5,842 nt of DNA from JANOYC01 sp031428675 (GTDB lineage Bacteria; Actinomycetota; Actinomycetes; Actinomycetales; Microbacteriaceae): NCBI GenBank assembly GCA_031428675.1, contig JANOYC010000078.1:1-5842 (forward strand), read 5' to 3'. The notes under the pieces were generated by a model. That model was not told where the DNA came from. It saw only the letters and a program-made list of their open reading frames with translations, and did no database searches. The translations under genes and the position numbers were made by a program. Positions 1-5,533 of the stretch are shown piece after piece. How positions within the stretch are numbered: the stretch's first letter is position 1; each line of letters starts with the position of its first letter.

Positions 1-164
1 TGGACAAGCGCGCGATGAAGACCTGGGACGGATACTCGAGCGTGGCGCAGACCTACGCCGATCTCTTCGCGACACCCGGGTGGCAGGCATCCGAGTTCCG
101 GACCGCGCTTCGGGAACGCTTCGTTCCCGCGCGCGAGTGGAATCAGGCAGGTGATCAGCAGTGA
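1..164 (+). CDS. C-terminal end of probable AbiEi-like antitoxin/regulator (partial)
   Basis: The open frame (first full codon at base 3) enters from the left edge and gives 53 residues before TGA at 162-164; the start lies outside the window. The visible tail contains SSVAQTYADLFATPGW followed by an amphipathic stretch ending ALRERFVPAREW. From family knowledge, this resembles the end of AbiEi-type (type IV toxin-antitoxin) proteins, which often carry a V-x-Q-x-Y-x-DL-x6-G pattern near the C-terminus; this comparison is from memory. The stop overlaps the GTG start of the next gene (GTGA), so the two are almost certainly cotranscribed and translationally coupled. That pairing with a nucleotidyltransferase is the strongest argument for an antitoxin/repressor role. 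No DNA-binding domain is visible because the N-terminus is missing. It could instead be another type of winged-helix regulator. Confidence 0.5.
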   Translation, partial: DKRAMKTWDGYSSVAQTYADLFATPGWQASEFRTALRERFVPAREWNQAGDQQ

Positions 165-862
165 CCATCCTTGGTGCGGCCGATGACGGCAAGCTTCGAG
201 CCGTGCTGGACTCGCTCGGGTACGACTTGGAGCCATCCATCCTCATCGGCGGATGGGCGACTAACGCCCGCGTAGGCGGCGAGATCAGCCACGACATCGA
301 CCTCATCATCACCGATCAGAATCTGAGGCGGAAGCTGCCGCAGCGCCTGACGGAGTACAGCGAGAATCAGTTGCACAGCGGAGGCCGAAAAGCGCGCGGC
401 AATGCAGATGGAGTTCACGTCGACGTCTACTTCCCCTACGAGTCAAAACTCGGATCCAAGCTGCTCCTCGACGTCGGCGTGCTCACTCGCTTCATCGATC
501 CTGACCTGAAGGTCGCGGGGTGGCTCATGCTCACCCTCGATGCGCACATTGCGACGAAGATTGCGGCGCTCATCGACCGCCAAGCAACAGAGAAGGGCAG
601 AAAGGATGCTCGGGAGCTCGTCGCACTCATCGACAAGGGCGGCGACGCCGCGCGCGTGGCCAAAGTGCTCCTGGCCTCGACGGGAGGACCGAAGAGCGAC
701 GTCCCGGGATACGTGAAGACGATGTTCGACTTGCTGCCGAAGCTCGCAGGACTCAATCAGCGGGATCGCCGCCGATACGCCGCCCTGGCTCGCGAGTGGG
801 TCGAAGAGGCCGAACTGCAGCTCCGCGCCAGCTCGAACGCGAAGCGCGAGCCGAGCCTCTAG
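161..862 (+). CDS. AbiEii/AbiGii-like nucleotidyltransferase (putative type IV toxin)
   Basis: This 233-residue protein has the core signature of the DNA polymerase beta-type nucleotidyltransferase fold. GGW at residues 30-32 is followed by SHDIDLII (43-50), giving the metal-binding pair D45 and D47, and a third acidic residue D88 lies in VHVDVYF. K133 in ATKIAALIDR and the later KDARELVALI segment (148-156) match the Lys/Asp elements common in AbiEii-like toxins. Such toxins are thought to transfer nucleotides to RNA or protein targets and stop growth, restrained by an upstream AbiEi-type antitoxin. The GTG start at 161 is preceded by AGGTGA (149-154) and overlaps the upstream stop, which supports both the start and an operon. 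All catalytic residues are present and the frame is intact, so it is probably functional. The substrate cannot be read from the sequence; an antibiotic nucleotidyltransferase-like role is a less likely alternative. Confidence 0.75.
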   Translation: MTILGAADDGKLRAVLDSLGYDLEPSILIGGWATNARVGGEISHDIDLIITDQNLRRKLPQRLTEYSENQLHSGGRKARGNADGVHVDVYFPYESKLGSKLLLDVGVLTRFIDPDLKVAGWLMLTLDAHIATKIAALIDRQATEKGRKDARELVALIDKGGDAARVAKVLLASTGGPKSDVPGYVKTMFDLLPKLAGLNQRDRRRYAALAREWVEEAELQLRASSNAKREPSL

Positions 863-909
863 CGCACGGTCCGGTCGTGATTGACACCGAATCGCCGCTT
901 CCTGAACGC

Positions 910-938
910 CAACGCGCGGCCGGACGTCGTGCCCACGG
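910..938 (+). repeat. Left copy of imperfect 29-bp direct repeat flanking hipBA
   Basis: The segment starts CAACGCGCGGCCGGACG and matches 2605-2633 at 25 of 29 positions by hand alignment. After a 2-base gap the similarity resumes for five more bases (CGCTC). It sits between the nucleotidyltransferase stop and the hipB promoter; the other copy lies 56 bp after the hipA stop. It could be a relic of duplication or insertion, or a chance match in GC-rich DNA. Confidence 0.4.
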
Positions 939-956
939 GTCGCTCCTGTGCCTCAG

Positions 957-1014
957 TGTTATGTACGTTATCCTGGACATAACAGTTCGTTGCGCTTAGC
1001 ATTGCGTACGTAAC
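957..1014 (+). promoter_or_regulatory. Candidate HipB operator: nested inverted repeats upstream of hipB
   Basis: A perfect 8-bp inverted repeat, TGTTATGT (957-964) and ACATAACA (977-984), is separated by 12 bp, with the arms about two helical turns apart. A second, imperfect pair is GTTATGTACG (958-967) with CGTACGTAAC (1005-1014), one mismatch. CGTTA (966-970) with TAACG (1011-1015) forms a further pair. The right arm of the first repeat overlaps the -35 box of the predicted hipB promoter. HipB proteins are known to bind inverted repeats at their own promoter and repress it with HipA as corepressor, so this is the natural autoregulatory site. That HipB binds here is inference. Confidence 0.65.
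974..1002 (+). promoter_or_regulatory. Predicted sigma70-type promoter for hipBA
   Basis: The -35 box TGGACA (974-979) matches TTGACA at 5 of 6 positions. It is followed by an optimal 17-bp spacer and the -10 box TAGCAT (997-1002), which fits TANNNT. Transcription would begin near 1009, leaving a leader of about 20 nt before the hipB ATG, with GGAG at 1019-1022 as ribosome binding site. The overlap with the inverted repeat suggests repression by steric block. Confidence 0.6.
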
Positions 1015-1028
1015 GGACGGAGTATCTC

Positions 1029-1316
1029 ATGGCTGGCTATCGCATCTCCCGCGAGATAGCGACGTTCGGTGCGCACGTGCGAGGGTGGCGGATGGTTCTC
1101 GGACTAACGGCTCAACAGGTTGCTGAGCGAGCAAACATCTCCCGCAGCACCCTTCACAAGATCGAGTCCGGCGACTCAGGGGTGTCCTTCGAGAATGTCG
1201 CCCAGGTACTGCGGGCTCTGGGCATCCTCAGTGCAGTTGTCGAAGCGACAGACCCTCTTTCCAGCGACATCGGTCGACTGCGTGCTGACCGCATCACGAA
1301 ACAGCGTGCGCGATGA
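1029..1316 (+). CDS. hipB: HipB-like XRE-family antitoxin/repressor
   Basis: The product is a 95-residue protein with a single XRE/Cro-type helix-turn-helix. Residues 26-67 include LTAQQVAERANISRSTLHKIESG, the recognition-helix pattern of this family, followed by a conserved FENVAQVLRALGIL helix. The C-terminal tail (DPLSSDIGRLRADR, then a basic end) is typical of short actinobacterial HipB-like proteins and is likely to contact HipA. HipB dimers neutralise the HipA kinase and repress the operon. The ATG at 1029 has GGAG seven bases upstream, and the predicted promoter and operator sit immediately before it. The stop overlaps the hipA start (ATGA, 1313-1316), so the two proteins are translated in coupled fashion. 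E. coli HipB is of similar size (88 residues). The identification as antitoxin rests on both the fold and the linked hipA. Confidence 0.88.
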   Translation: MAGYRISREIATFGAHVRGWRMVLGLTAQQVAERANISRSTLHKIESGDSGVSFENVAQVLRALGILSAVVEATDPLSSDIGRLRADRITKQRAR

Positions 1317-2548
1317 GCACCTACGAGGTCTACAACGATGATCGCGGCGAGCTTCGCCTCGCAGGTCAGGCGCATTTCACCCAGGACCGCCGCGTTTCGA
1401 CGACGTTCGTCTACGACACCGCCTACCTCACCAAAGGCGGGGCGAACATCGACCCGTCGCTCCAGTTGGTGGCCGGGCCGCAGCACCAGGACGGGCTCTT
1501 GCGAGCCTTCGCTGACAGCGCGCCCGACCGGTGGGGAAGGAACCTTATCGACAAGGCGGAGCGCATCGCCGCTCGCGAGTCAAAGCGCGTCCCGCGGAGG
1601 CTGGACGATGTCAGCTACCTCCTCGGGGTGAACGACAACACCCGCCAAGGCGCCCTGCGGTTCCGCGCGCCGGGTGCGGCTGAGTTCGTGGACGCCGACG
1701 CACAGGTGCCGAAGCTCATCATGCTCCCCCGACTTTTGCGCCTGAGTGACGAACTCGCGAACGAACAAGACTCCGAGTCGGCTGTCAAGCAACTCCTGGA
1801 CACCGGGACCACAGGGCTCGGCGGCGCGTGGCCGAAGGCGTCCGTTCAGCTCGAGGATGGCGCGTTGGGGTTCGCGAAGTTCCCTCACTCCTCCGACGAC
1901 TGGGACGTGATGGCTTGGGAAGCGACCACATTGGAACTCCTGGCTGGCTGCGGGATCGCCGTCCCCGCCCATCAGCTCACCAGGCTCGGCGGCCGGGGCG
2001 TGCTCATACTCCGACGCTTCGACCGCAACGCGGCCGGCCAGCGGATCGGGTACATCAGCGCCATGACGGCCACGGCGTCAACCGATGGGGAGCACCGCGA
2101 CTACGTCGATATCGCCGACGTCATCCGTGACATCGCCGCGTCCCCCAAGACCGCACTCCGAGACCTCTACGACCGGGTCATCGCCAGCGTCGCCCTCGGC
2201 AACACCGACGACCACCTCCGAAATCACGGCCTTCTCGCGGCCGCAGGAGGCTGGGCACTCAGCCCCGTTTTCGATGTGAACCCTAACCCCGACCTCGCCA
2301 AGCAGCGCGCTACCTCCATCGCTGGCGCCGACGAGTACGCCAACGAGACCGACGGACTCCTGGCATTCGCCGACGATTGCGACCTCACACAAGCCGAAGC
2401 GCGAGGGCGGATGGCACACATCGGCGAGAGGCTTGCGCCATGGGCGGAGCGGGCGCGGCGCAATGCCATCCCCGAACAAGAGATCGACCGCATGGCCGAC
2501 TCAATCGGTCCCAGGCTCGCGAAGGTCCGCGAAGCCGGCCGCATGTAA
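1313..2548 (+). CDS. hipA: HipA-like serine/threonine kinase toxin
   Basis: The 411-residue protein has the full HipA layout. The N-terminal subdomain includes the hallmark DSAPDRWGR (68-76), a Gly-rich loop GLGGAWPKA lies at 168-176, the ATP-binding lysine K189 is in GFAKFP, and ILRRFDR spans 232-238. The catalytic loop NTDDHLRN (297-304) has base D299 and N304, and the metal-binding motif SPVFDV (317-322) carries D321. HipA kinases phosphorylate translation factors, the glutamyl-tRNA synthetase in E. coli, causing growth arrest and persistence; the target here is unknown. Catalytic residues are intact, so kinase activity is likely. One oddity is that the loop position equivalent to E. coli Ser150, the regulatory autophosphorylation site, is Gly168 here, with threonines at 164, 166 and 167 beside it. 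The start overlaps the hipB stop and no separate ribosome binding site is evident, which fits translational coupling. Length compares with 440 residues in E. coli. Confidence 0.9.
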   Translation: MSTYEVYNDDRGELRLAGQAHFTQDRRVSTTFVYDTAYLTKGGANIDPSLQLVAGPQHQDGLLRAFADSAPDRWGRNLIDKAERIAARESKRVPRRLDDVSYLLGVNDNTRQGALRFRAPGAAEFVDADAQVPKLIMLPRLLRLSDELANEQDSESAVKQLLDTGTTGLGGAWPKASVQLEDGALGFAKFPHSSDDWDVMAWEATTLELLAGCGIAVPAHQLTRLGGRGVLILRRFDRNAAGQRIGYISAMTATASTDGEHRDYVDIADVIRDIAASPKTALRDLYDRVIASVALGNTDDHLRNHGLLAAAGGWALSPVFDVNPNPDLAKQRATSIAGADEYANETDGLLAFADDCDLTQAEARGRMAHIGERLAPWAERARRNAIPEQEIDRMADSIGPRLAKVREAGRM

Positions 2549-2604
2549 CCGGAGCGTTGCGATCGCGAGTGTGGAATCCCTCGCGCTGACGAACTCGTCG
2601 ACGG

Positions 2605-2633
2605 CAACGCGCGACCGGACGCGGTGCGCACGG
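2605..2633 (+). repeat. Right copy of imperfect 29-bp direct repeat flanking hipBA
   Basis: The segment starts CAACGCGCGACCGGACG and is the counterpart of 910-938, with 25 of 29 positions identical and mismatches at repeat positions 10, 18, 19 and 24. It lies 56 bp after the hipA stop in the same orientation as the left copy. Confidence 0.4.
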
Positions 2634-2654
2634 CGCTCGTCATAGACCGATCGA

Positions 2655-2669
2655 CGGCCCTCCGGGCCG
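2655..2669 (+). terminator. Weak candidate terminator hairpin downstream of hipA
   Basis: A perfect 6-bp GC stem, CGGCCC and GGGCCG, closes a 3-nt loop about 107 bp after the hipA stop. No T-run follows. Actinobacterial terminators often lack a U tract, but such short GC stems also arise by chance, so support is weak. Confidence 0.25.
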
Positions 2670-2782
2670 AGACGGCCCGTGGTGCGGCGCCGAAGGGTCG
2701 TAGGGCCTACCCCGGGTTGTATGGGTCAACTGCGGGCGCCCGGCGCGGCTCCTGGATCCGCACCTCCGGCGCGAGGCCCGCG

Positions 2783-2965
2783 TCACGCGCGGGTCATGAG
2801 GCGGGTCGCGGTGCTCTGGCTGATCTTGAGCGTGTCGGAGACGAGCTTGAGACTGATGGCCGTCGCGACGCGATAGACGGCGATGGCCGCGTACAGGGAC
2901 TCCCGGCGGCGCCCGCGGTCGAGGATCGGCGAACGCGTTCGAAACGCTCCTCGCCCTCGAGGGCA
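2783..2965 (-). pseudogene. Remnant of an unidentified minus-strand gene with a helix-turn-helix-like tail
   Basis: On the minus strand a frame of about 60 codons runs from just after an in-frame TGA (2966-2968) to a TGA at 2783-2785, with no ATG, GTG or TTG start upstream of the conserved-looking part. Its end reads SLYAAIAVYRVATAI, then LVSDTLKISQSTATRLMTRA. The second part fits a helix-turn-helix (helix, turn at KIS, recognition helix QSTATRLM). Codons in this tail are natural for a high-GC actinobacterium. The absence of a start suggests a truncated or frameshifted gene fragment. I do not recognise the family. It overlaps the + strand transposase-like tail at 2935-3072, and both readings cannot be functional over the shared bases. 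Confidence 0.3.
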
Positions 2966-3072
2966 TCACCCAGAAGAATGGCCGCCCGTACGACCCAAAA
3001 CAGGCCTACCAACCAAAAACGAAAACAGTCGAACCCCAAAAACCGGGGGTTCGACCGTTCACAATGTCCTGA
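2935..3072 (+). pseudogene. Possible C-terminal tail of an IS481-type transposase (remnant)
   Basis: This + strand frame encodes AFETLLALEGITQKNGRPYD, continuing with PKQAYQPKTKT and ending VRPFTMS, with the stop at 3070-3072. The D-P-x-x-x-YQP string followed by a Pro/Lys-rich low-complexity tail resembles, from memory, the extreme C-terminus of actinobacterial IS481-family transposases, whose gene runs almost to the element's end. No catalytic DDE domain remains: upstream the frame dissolves into Arg/Gly-rich sequence and is closed by a TGA at 2854-2856. A/T-rich codons (AAA, CAA, AAT) here differ from the flanking genes, which suggests foreign origin. If the reading is right, this is the 3' scar of a decayed insertion sequence. 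The assignment is tentative. Confidence 0.33.
3028..3055 (+). terminator. Strong hairpin, likely intrinsic terminator
   Basis: GTCGAACCCC (3028-3037) pairs perfectly with GGGGTTCGAC (3046-3055) across an 8-nt A-rich loop. It lies in a locally A-rich patch just before the end of the transposase-like tail. No T-run follows on the + strand. On the minus strand the sequence after the hairpin reads TGTTTTCGTTTTTGG, which looks more like a terminator tail, so it may act for minus-strand or both-strand transcription. Confidence 0.55.
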
Positions 3073-3077
3073 GACAT
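3064..3077. repeat. Short palindrome, possible insertion-sequence end
   Basis: ATGTC (3064-3068) and GACAT (3073-3077) form a perfect 5-bp inverted repeat around CTGA. It lies between the stop of the transposase-like frame and the ATG of the helix-turn-helix gene, and the surrounding string ends ACATCACA. IS481-family elements commonly end in TGT...ACA, so this may be the right terminus of a decayed element. No matching left end was found in the window. Confidence 0.3.
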
Positions 3078-3080
3078 CAC

Positions 3081-3503
3081 ATGGTGCGCCTGCTGGGACG
3101 GTACCTGAATTCACCAGCAGAGGCGAAGAAGGTCCGCGACCTCTGCGAGCGCGCGGCATCCGACCACGTCGAGCGACAGCGTCCCACCTCCCTAGCCGGG
3201 CCAGTCCGGCTCACTAAGGACGAGAACGCGCAGATCGTTGCGCTATAGGGGGCGGGCGTCACGCCTGTCCAGATTGCAGCTCAGCTCGGCACAACCGAGT
3301 GGACGGTGCATCATCGGCTCAACCGGAACGGTGTGGAGCGGCGCCCAATCGGGATGACTGCTACAGAAGTTCGGGAAGCGCTTCGGCTCAACAACGCGGG
3401 CGTCCCGATCACGAAGCTTGCTGTTCAGTTTGGCCGCTCTTGGAAGACGGTAGCGAAGGAACTTTGCGAAGCTCGGACTCACGGAACGCCCGACTGCGGG
3501 TGA
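3081..3503 (+). pseudogene. Double helix-turn-helix DNA-binding protein interrupted by an amber codon
   Basis: Read through one stop, this frame encodes 140 residues. A charged N-terminal helix (SPAEAKKVRDLCERAASDHV, 11-30) is followed by two homeodomain-like helix-turn-helix units. The first spans about 44-82 (AGVTPVQIAAQLGTTEWTVH) and the second about 92-128 (AGVPITKLAVQFGRSWKTVA). The internal resemblance (AGV-x-x-x-x-A-x-x-G-x-x-x-x-T) shows two repeated units. An in-frame TAG at 3246-3248 (codon 56) falls in the first helix, in an ALxGAGV context where such proteins usually have a residue such as Tyr; a single TAT/TAC to TAG change would explain it. Translation of the second half could restart only from weak codons such as GTG at 3306. 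No clear ribosome binding site precedes ATG 3081. The fold matches resolvase/transposase-type or small accessory DNA-binding proteins. Probably a nonsense-inactivated gene; stop readthrough or sequencing error are alternatives. Confidence 0.65.
3090..3120. repeat. 7-bp inverted repeat at the start of the helix-turn-helix gene
   Basis: CTGCTGG (3090-3096) and CCAGCAG (3114-3120) form a perfect inverted repeat with a 17-bp spacer that itself contains GGTACC and GAATTC palindromes. It lies within the first codons of the interrupted gene. It could be a protein-binding site or merely coding sequence; the function is unknown. Confidence 0.3.
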
Positions 3504-3607
3504 GGAAAAGACGGTCGCGCGGGCCCCTGTGCTTCATTGACGGCAGGAGCGCTCACGCGTATAACAAGAGGGCCGTATCGGCATGATGAAGTTCTTTGAG
3601 AATGAAG

Positions 3608-4507
3608 CTAGCGCGGAGCGGTTTGGCCCTGCGCAGGGTCCACGGTTGTCTCATCGACGGTCGCCGCCCAGCTCGCAAGAAGCTGTAGCGCGTCGTGGGT
3701 TTTCGACCCTGATGGGGCGGTGAAGATGAGCATCTGTAGACCTCGCTCCGAGACGACGTCCATCGTCTCGAAGGTCAGATCGAGGTCGCCCACGATGGGG
3801 TGACGGATGCTCTTCAGACCGGTTTGGTGCTCGCGCACGTCGTGCGAGGCCCACAGTTTTCGGAACAGCTCGCTCTGAGTCGAGAGTTCCCCGACGAGGT
3901 CAGAAAGCGCCCGGTCGTATGGGTTGCGTCCCGCTTCGCGTCGTAGCACTGCGACCATCTGTCGGGCGCTCCCGTCCCAGTCCTTATAGAACTCGGTCGC
4001 CCGCGCCTCAAGGAACACGAAGCGGGCGGCATTCATCGGCCGCCTAGGCGATAAGAACATCTCTGAGAACAGGGCGTGGCCGAGCTGATTGGTTGCCACA
4101 GCGTCGAGTCGGGCGTTCTGCACGAACACGGGCACCGAGGTCATCGCATCGATGGTCTGCTGAAGGCTTGGCCGAACCTGCGTGCGTCGCTGGGCGGGTC
4201 GGCGCGCAGATGGCTGCGCCGCGACGTTGGCGGCACGTACCAGGTCGAAGAGGTGAGATCGCTCGGTTTCGTTGAGCGCAAGCGCCCGCGAGACGCCCTC
4301 GAGCACGCTTTCGGAGAAGCCGACGGCGTTGCCGCGTTCGAGACGGACGTAATACTCCGTGCTCATTCCCGCGAGTAGCGCGACCTCTTCGCGGCGCAGA
4401 CCTGGGACTCGGCGGCGTCCTCCGTAGTCGGGCAGCCCTGCTTCTTGCGGGCTCAGCCGTGCACGCCTCGAAGTGAGGAAGTCACGGAGATCGTCTGAGG
4501 TGCTCAT
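3608..4507 (-). CDS. XRE-family regulator with MmyB-like ligand-binding domain
   Basis: The 299-residue protein starts MSTSDDLRDFLTSRRARLSP. The stretch from about 31 to 59 (RRRVPGLRREEVALLAG, then STEYYVRLERG) is the hallmark helix-turn-helix of the actinobacterial MmyB-type regulators. The rest, about 115-280, matches the MmyB-like PAS-type ligand-binding domain, with the typical DLVGELSTQSELFRKLWASH and SIRHPIVGDLDLTFE segments. Members usually repress a divergently transcribed oxidoreductase gene and probably respond to a small hydrophobic ligand; the ligand is unknown. A 30-residue upstream extension to 4597 is open, but it overlaps the intergenic control region and is unlike the family N-terminus, so the ATG at 4507 is preferred. 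No Shine-Dalgarno is obvious before it, so it may be leaderless. The divergent dehydrogenase is the probable target. Confidence 0.88.
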   Translation of the reverse strand: MSTSDDLRDFLTSRRARLSPQEAGLPDYGGRRRVPGLRREEVALLAGMSTEYYVRLERGNAVGFSESVLEGVSRALALNETERSHLFDLVRAANVAAQPSARRPAQRRTQVRPSLQQTIDAMTSVPVFVQNARLDAVATNQLGHALFSEMFLSPRRPMNAARFVFLEARATEFYKDWDGSARQMVAVLRREAGRNPYDRALSDLVGELSTQSELFRKLWASHDVREHQTGLKSIRHPIVGDLDLTFETMDVVSERGLQMLIFTAPSGSKTHDALQLLASWAATVDETTVDPAQGQTAPR

Positions 4508-4538
4508 TCGTTCGAGCGTACGCCGACTCTTTTCCACG

Positions 4539-4561
4539 AGGGGGATACAGCCGGTACCCCT
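4539..4561. promoter_or_regulatory. Candidate operator between regulator and dehydrogenase genes
   Basis: In the 127-bp divergent gap, AGGGGGATAC (4539-4548) faces GTACCCCT (4554-4561), a near-perfect inverted repeat with a one-base bulge and a 5-bp centre. It lies 32 bp upstream of the regulator start and 74 bp upstream of the dehydrogenase start. A TATAGG (4561-4566) directly abuts it. Binding by the adjacent MmyB-type regulator is inferred from position and symmetry. No convincing -35/-10 pair was found for either gene. Confidence 0.45.
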
Positions 4562-4634
4562 ATAGGCCCTGACTCCCTCGCCCGGAGTAATCGGCATTCA
4601 ATCAATTAGCAAAGCAATCGAAGGAGAATCCGAA

Positions 4635-5477
4635 ATGACTAGATCACACACTTGGTTCATCACTGGAGCCGGTCGAGGCCTTGGCATCGACATCGCCCAG
4701 TCCGCTCTCGCCGCTGGCCACAAGGTTGTCGCCACCGGTCGCGACGCCGACCGCGTCCTCGCTGCCATTGGAGCGCATGAGAACCTGTTCCCGGTCGCTC
4801 TCGACATCACCGACCCCGCCGCAGCCGAGACCGCGGTCCAGGCAGCCGTCGAGCGCTTCGGCAGTATCGATGTGCTGGTGAACAACGCGGGCAACTTCTA
4901 CGCGGGATTCTTCGAGAACATCAGCCCCGAGCAGTTCCGCGCTCAGATGGAGACCAATTTCTTCGGTCCCCTCAACGTCACCCGCGCCGTCCTGCCCGTC
5001 ATGCGCAAGCAGCGCTCGGGGCAGGTCATCACCGTCACCAGCACGGCAGGTCTGGTCGGTGGCGAGTTCACCTCCGCGTACGCCGCTTCCAAGTTCGCGC
5101 TCGAAGGTTGGATGGAGTCGCTTCATCCTGAGGTCGAGCCTTTCGGTATCCAGACCATGTCTGTCGAGCCTGGCTTCTTCCGCACCGAGCTTCTCGTTGA
5201 GGGCAGCTCGACCATCTGGCCTGAACTGCAGGTCGAGGACTACGCCGAGAAGACTGCCGGAACGATCGAGGCGTGGAAGAGCATGAACGGGCAGCAGTGC
5301 GGCGACCCGAAGAAGCTCGCCGACGCTCTTGTGACTATTTCGGACGCGGACAATCTGCCGTTGCGATTTGTGGCCGGAGCCGACGCGATGGGTGCTGCCG
5401 AGGCGCAGCTCGCGGCGGTCCAGTCCCAGATCGATGCCAACCGCGACTTGTCCTCCACGCTCTCTTTCGCCGAGTAG
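4635..5477 (+). CDS. Short-chain dehydrogenase/reductase (SDR), NADP(H)-type
   Basis: This intact 280-residue classical SDR has TGAGRGLG (10-17, the TGxxxGxG cofactor loop), LDITD (56-60), NNAG (83-86), structural N108, catalytic S136 in VTSTAG, and the catalytic pair Y149 and K153 in YAASK, followed by EPG (178-180). Arg36 in TGR after the second strand favours NADP(H) over NAD(H). Such cytosolic enzymes reduce or oxidise carbonyl/hydroxyl groups; the substrate cannot be inferred. An AAGGAG ribosome site (4621-4626) sits 8 bp before the ATG, which settles the start. The gene diverges from the MmyB-type regulator, its likely controller, and leads by 56 bp into an aldo/keto reductase gene on the same strand. 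No terminator lies between them, which suggests an operon of two carbonyl-reducing enzymes. Confidence 0.93.
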   Translation: MTRSHTWFITGAGRGLGIDIAQSALAAGHKVVATGRDADRVLAAIGAHENLFPVALDITDPAAAETAVQAAVERFGSIDVLVNNAGNFYAGFFENISPEQFRAQMETNFFGPLNVTRAVLPVMRKQRSGQVITVTSTAGLVGGEFTSAYAASKFALEGWMESLHPEVEPFGIQTMSVEPGFFRTELLVEGSSTIWPELQVEDYAEKTAGTIEAWKSMNGQQCGDPKKLADALVTISDADNLPLRFVAGADAMGAAEAQLAAVQSQIDANRDLSSTLSFAE

Positions 5478-5533
5478 GCGCACGAACTAAGCGAACCCCA
5501 ACTAACGGGTCCGCCCGAAAGGAAATCTGAATC

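Larger units (their letters stand above)
2549..2782. other. Intergenic stretch without a recognisable gene
   Basis: All six frames were inspected. The open frames here are Arg/Pro/Ala-rich shadows of GC-rich DNA, without family motifs or ribosome binding sites. The stretch holds the right copy of the direct repeat and a small GC hairpin, listed separately. It probably represents eroded DNA downstream of hipA. Confidence 0.5.

Noticed and set aside
881..909. Perfect -35 box TTGACA at 881-886
   Set aside because: No acceptable -10 box lies 16-18 bp downstream; the TGGACA/TAGCAT pair at 974-1002 is a better hipBA promoter.
2777..2793. GC-rich imperfect hairpin CCCGCG/CGCGCGGG
   Set aside because: Short, bulged and in very GC-rich DNA; it could arise by chance and has no supporting context.
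3079..3098. tRNA 3'-end-like string on the minus strand (CCCAGCAGGCGCACCA)
   Set aside because: It resembles a T-stem strand, acceptor strand and CCA, but no T-loop, anticodon arm or 5' acceptor partner follows in the expected positions.
2624..3217. 197-residue + strand frame across the eroded region
   Set aside because: Arg/Pro/Gly/Ser-rich low-complexity translation without domains; it overlaps the better-supported helix-turn-helix gene in another frame.
3583..3723. Small + strand frame of 46 residues starting MMKFFENEASAERF
   Set aside because: Most of it is antisense to the 3' end of the MmyB-type regulator gene, it lacks a ribosome binding site, and no family is recognisable.
4508..4597. 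30-residue N-terminal extension of the MmyB-type regulator
   Set aside because: It would cover the intergenic control region, and the family N-terminus fits the ATG at 4507.
4644..5483. Long minus-strand open frame of 279 residues opposite the dehydrogenase
   Set aside because: It is an antisense shadow of a well-supported SDR gene with strong codon bias and has no family motifs.
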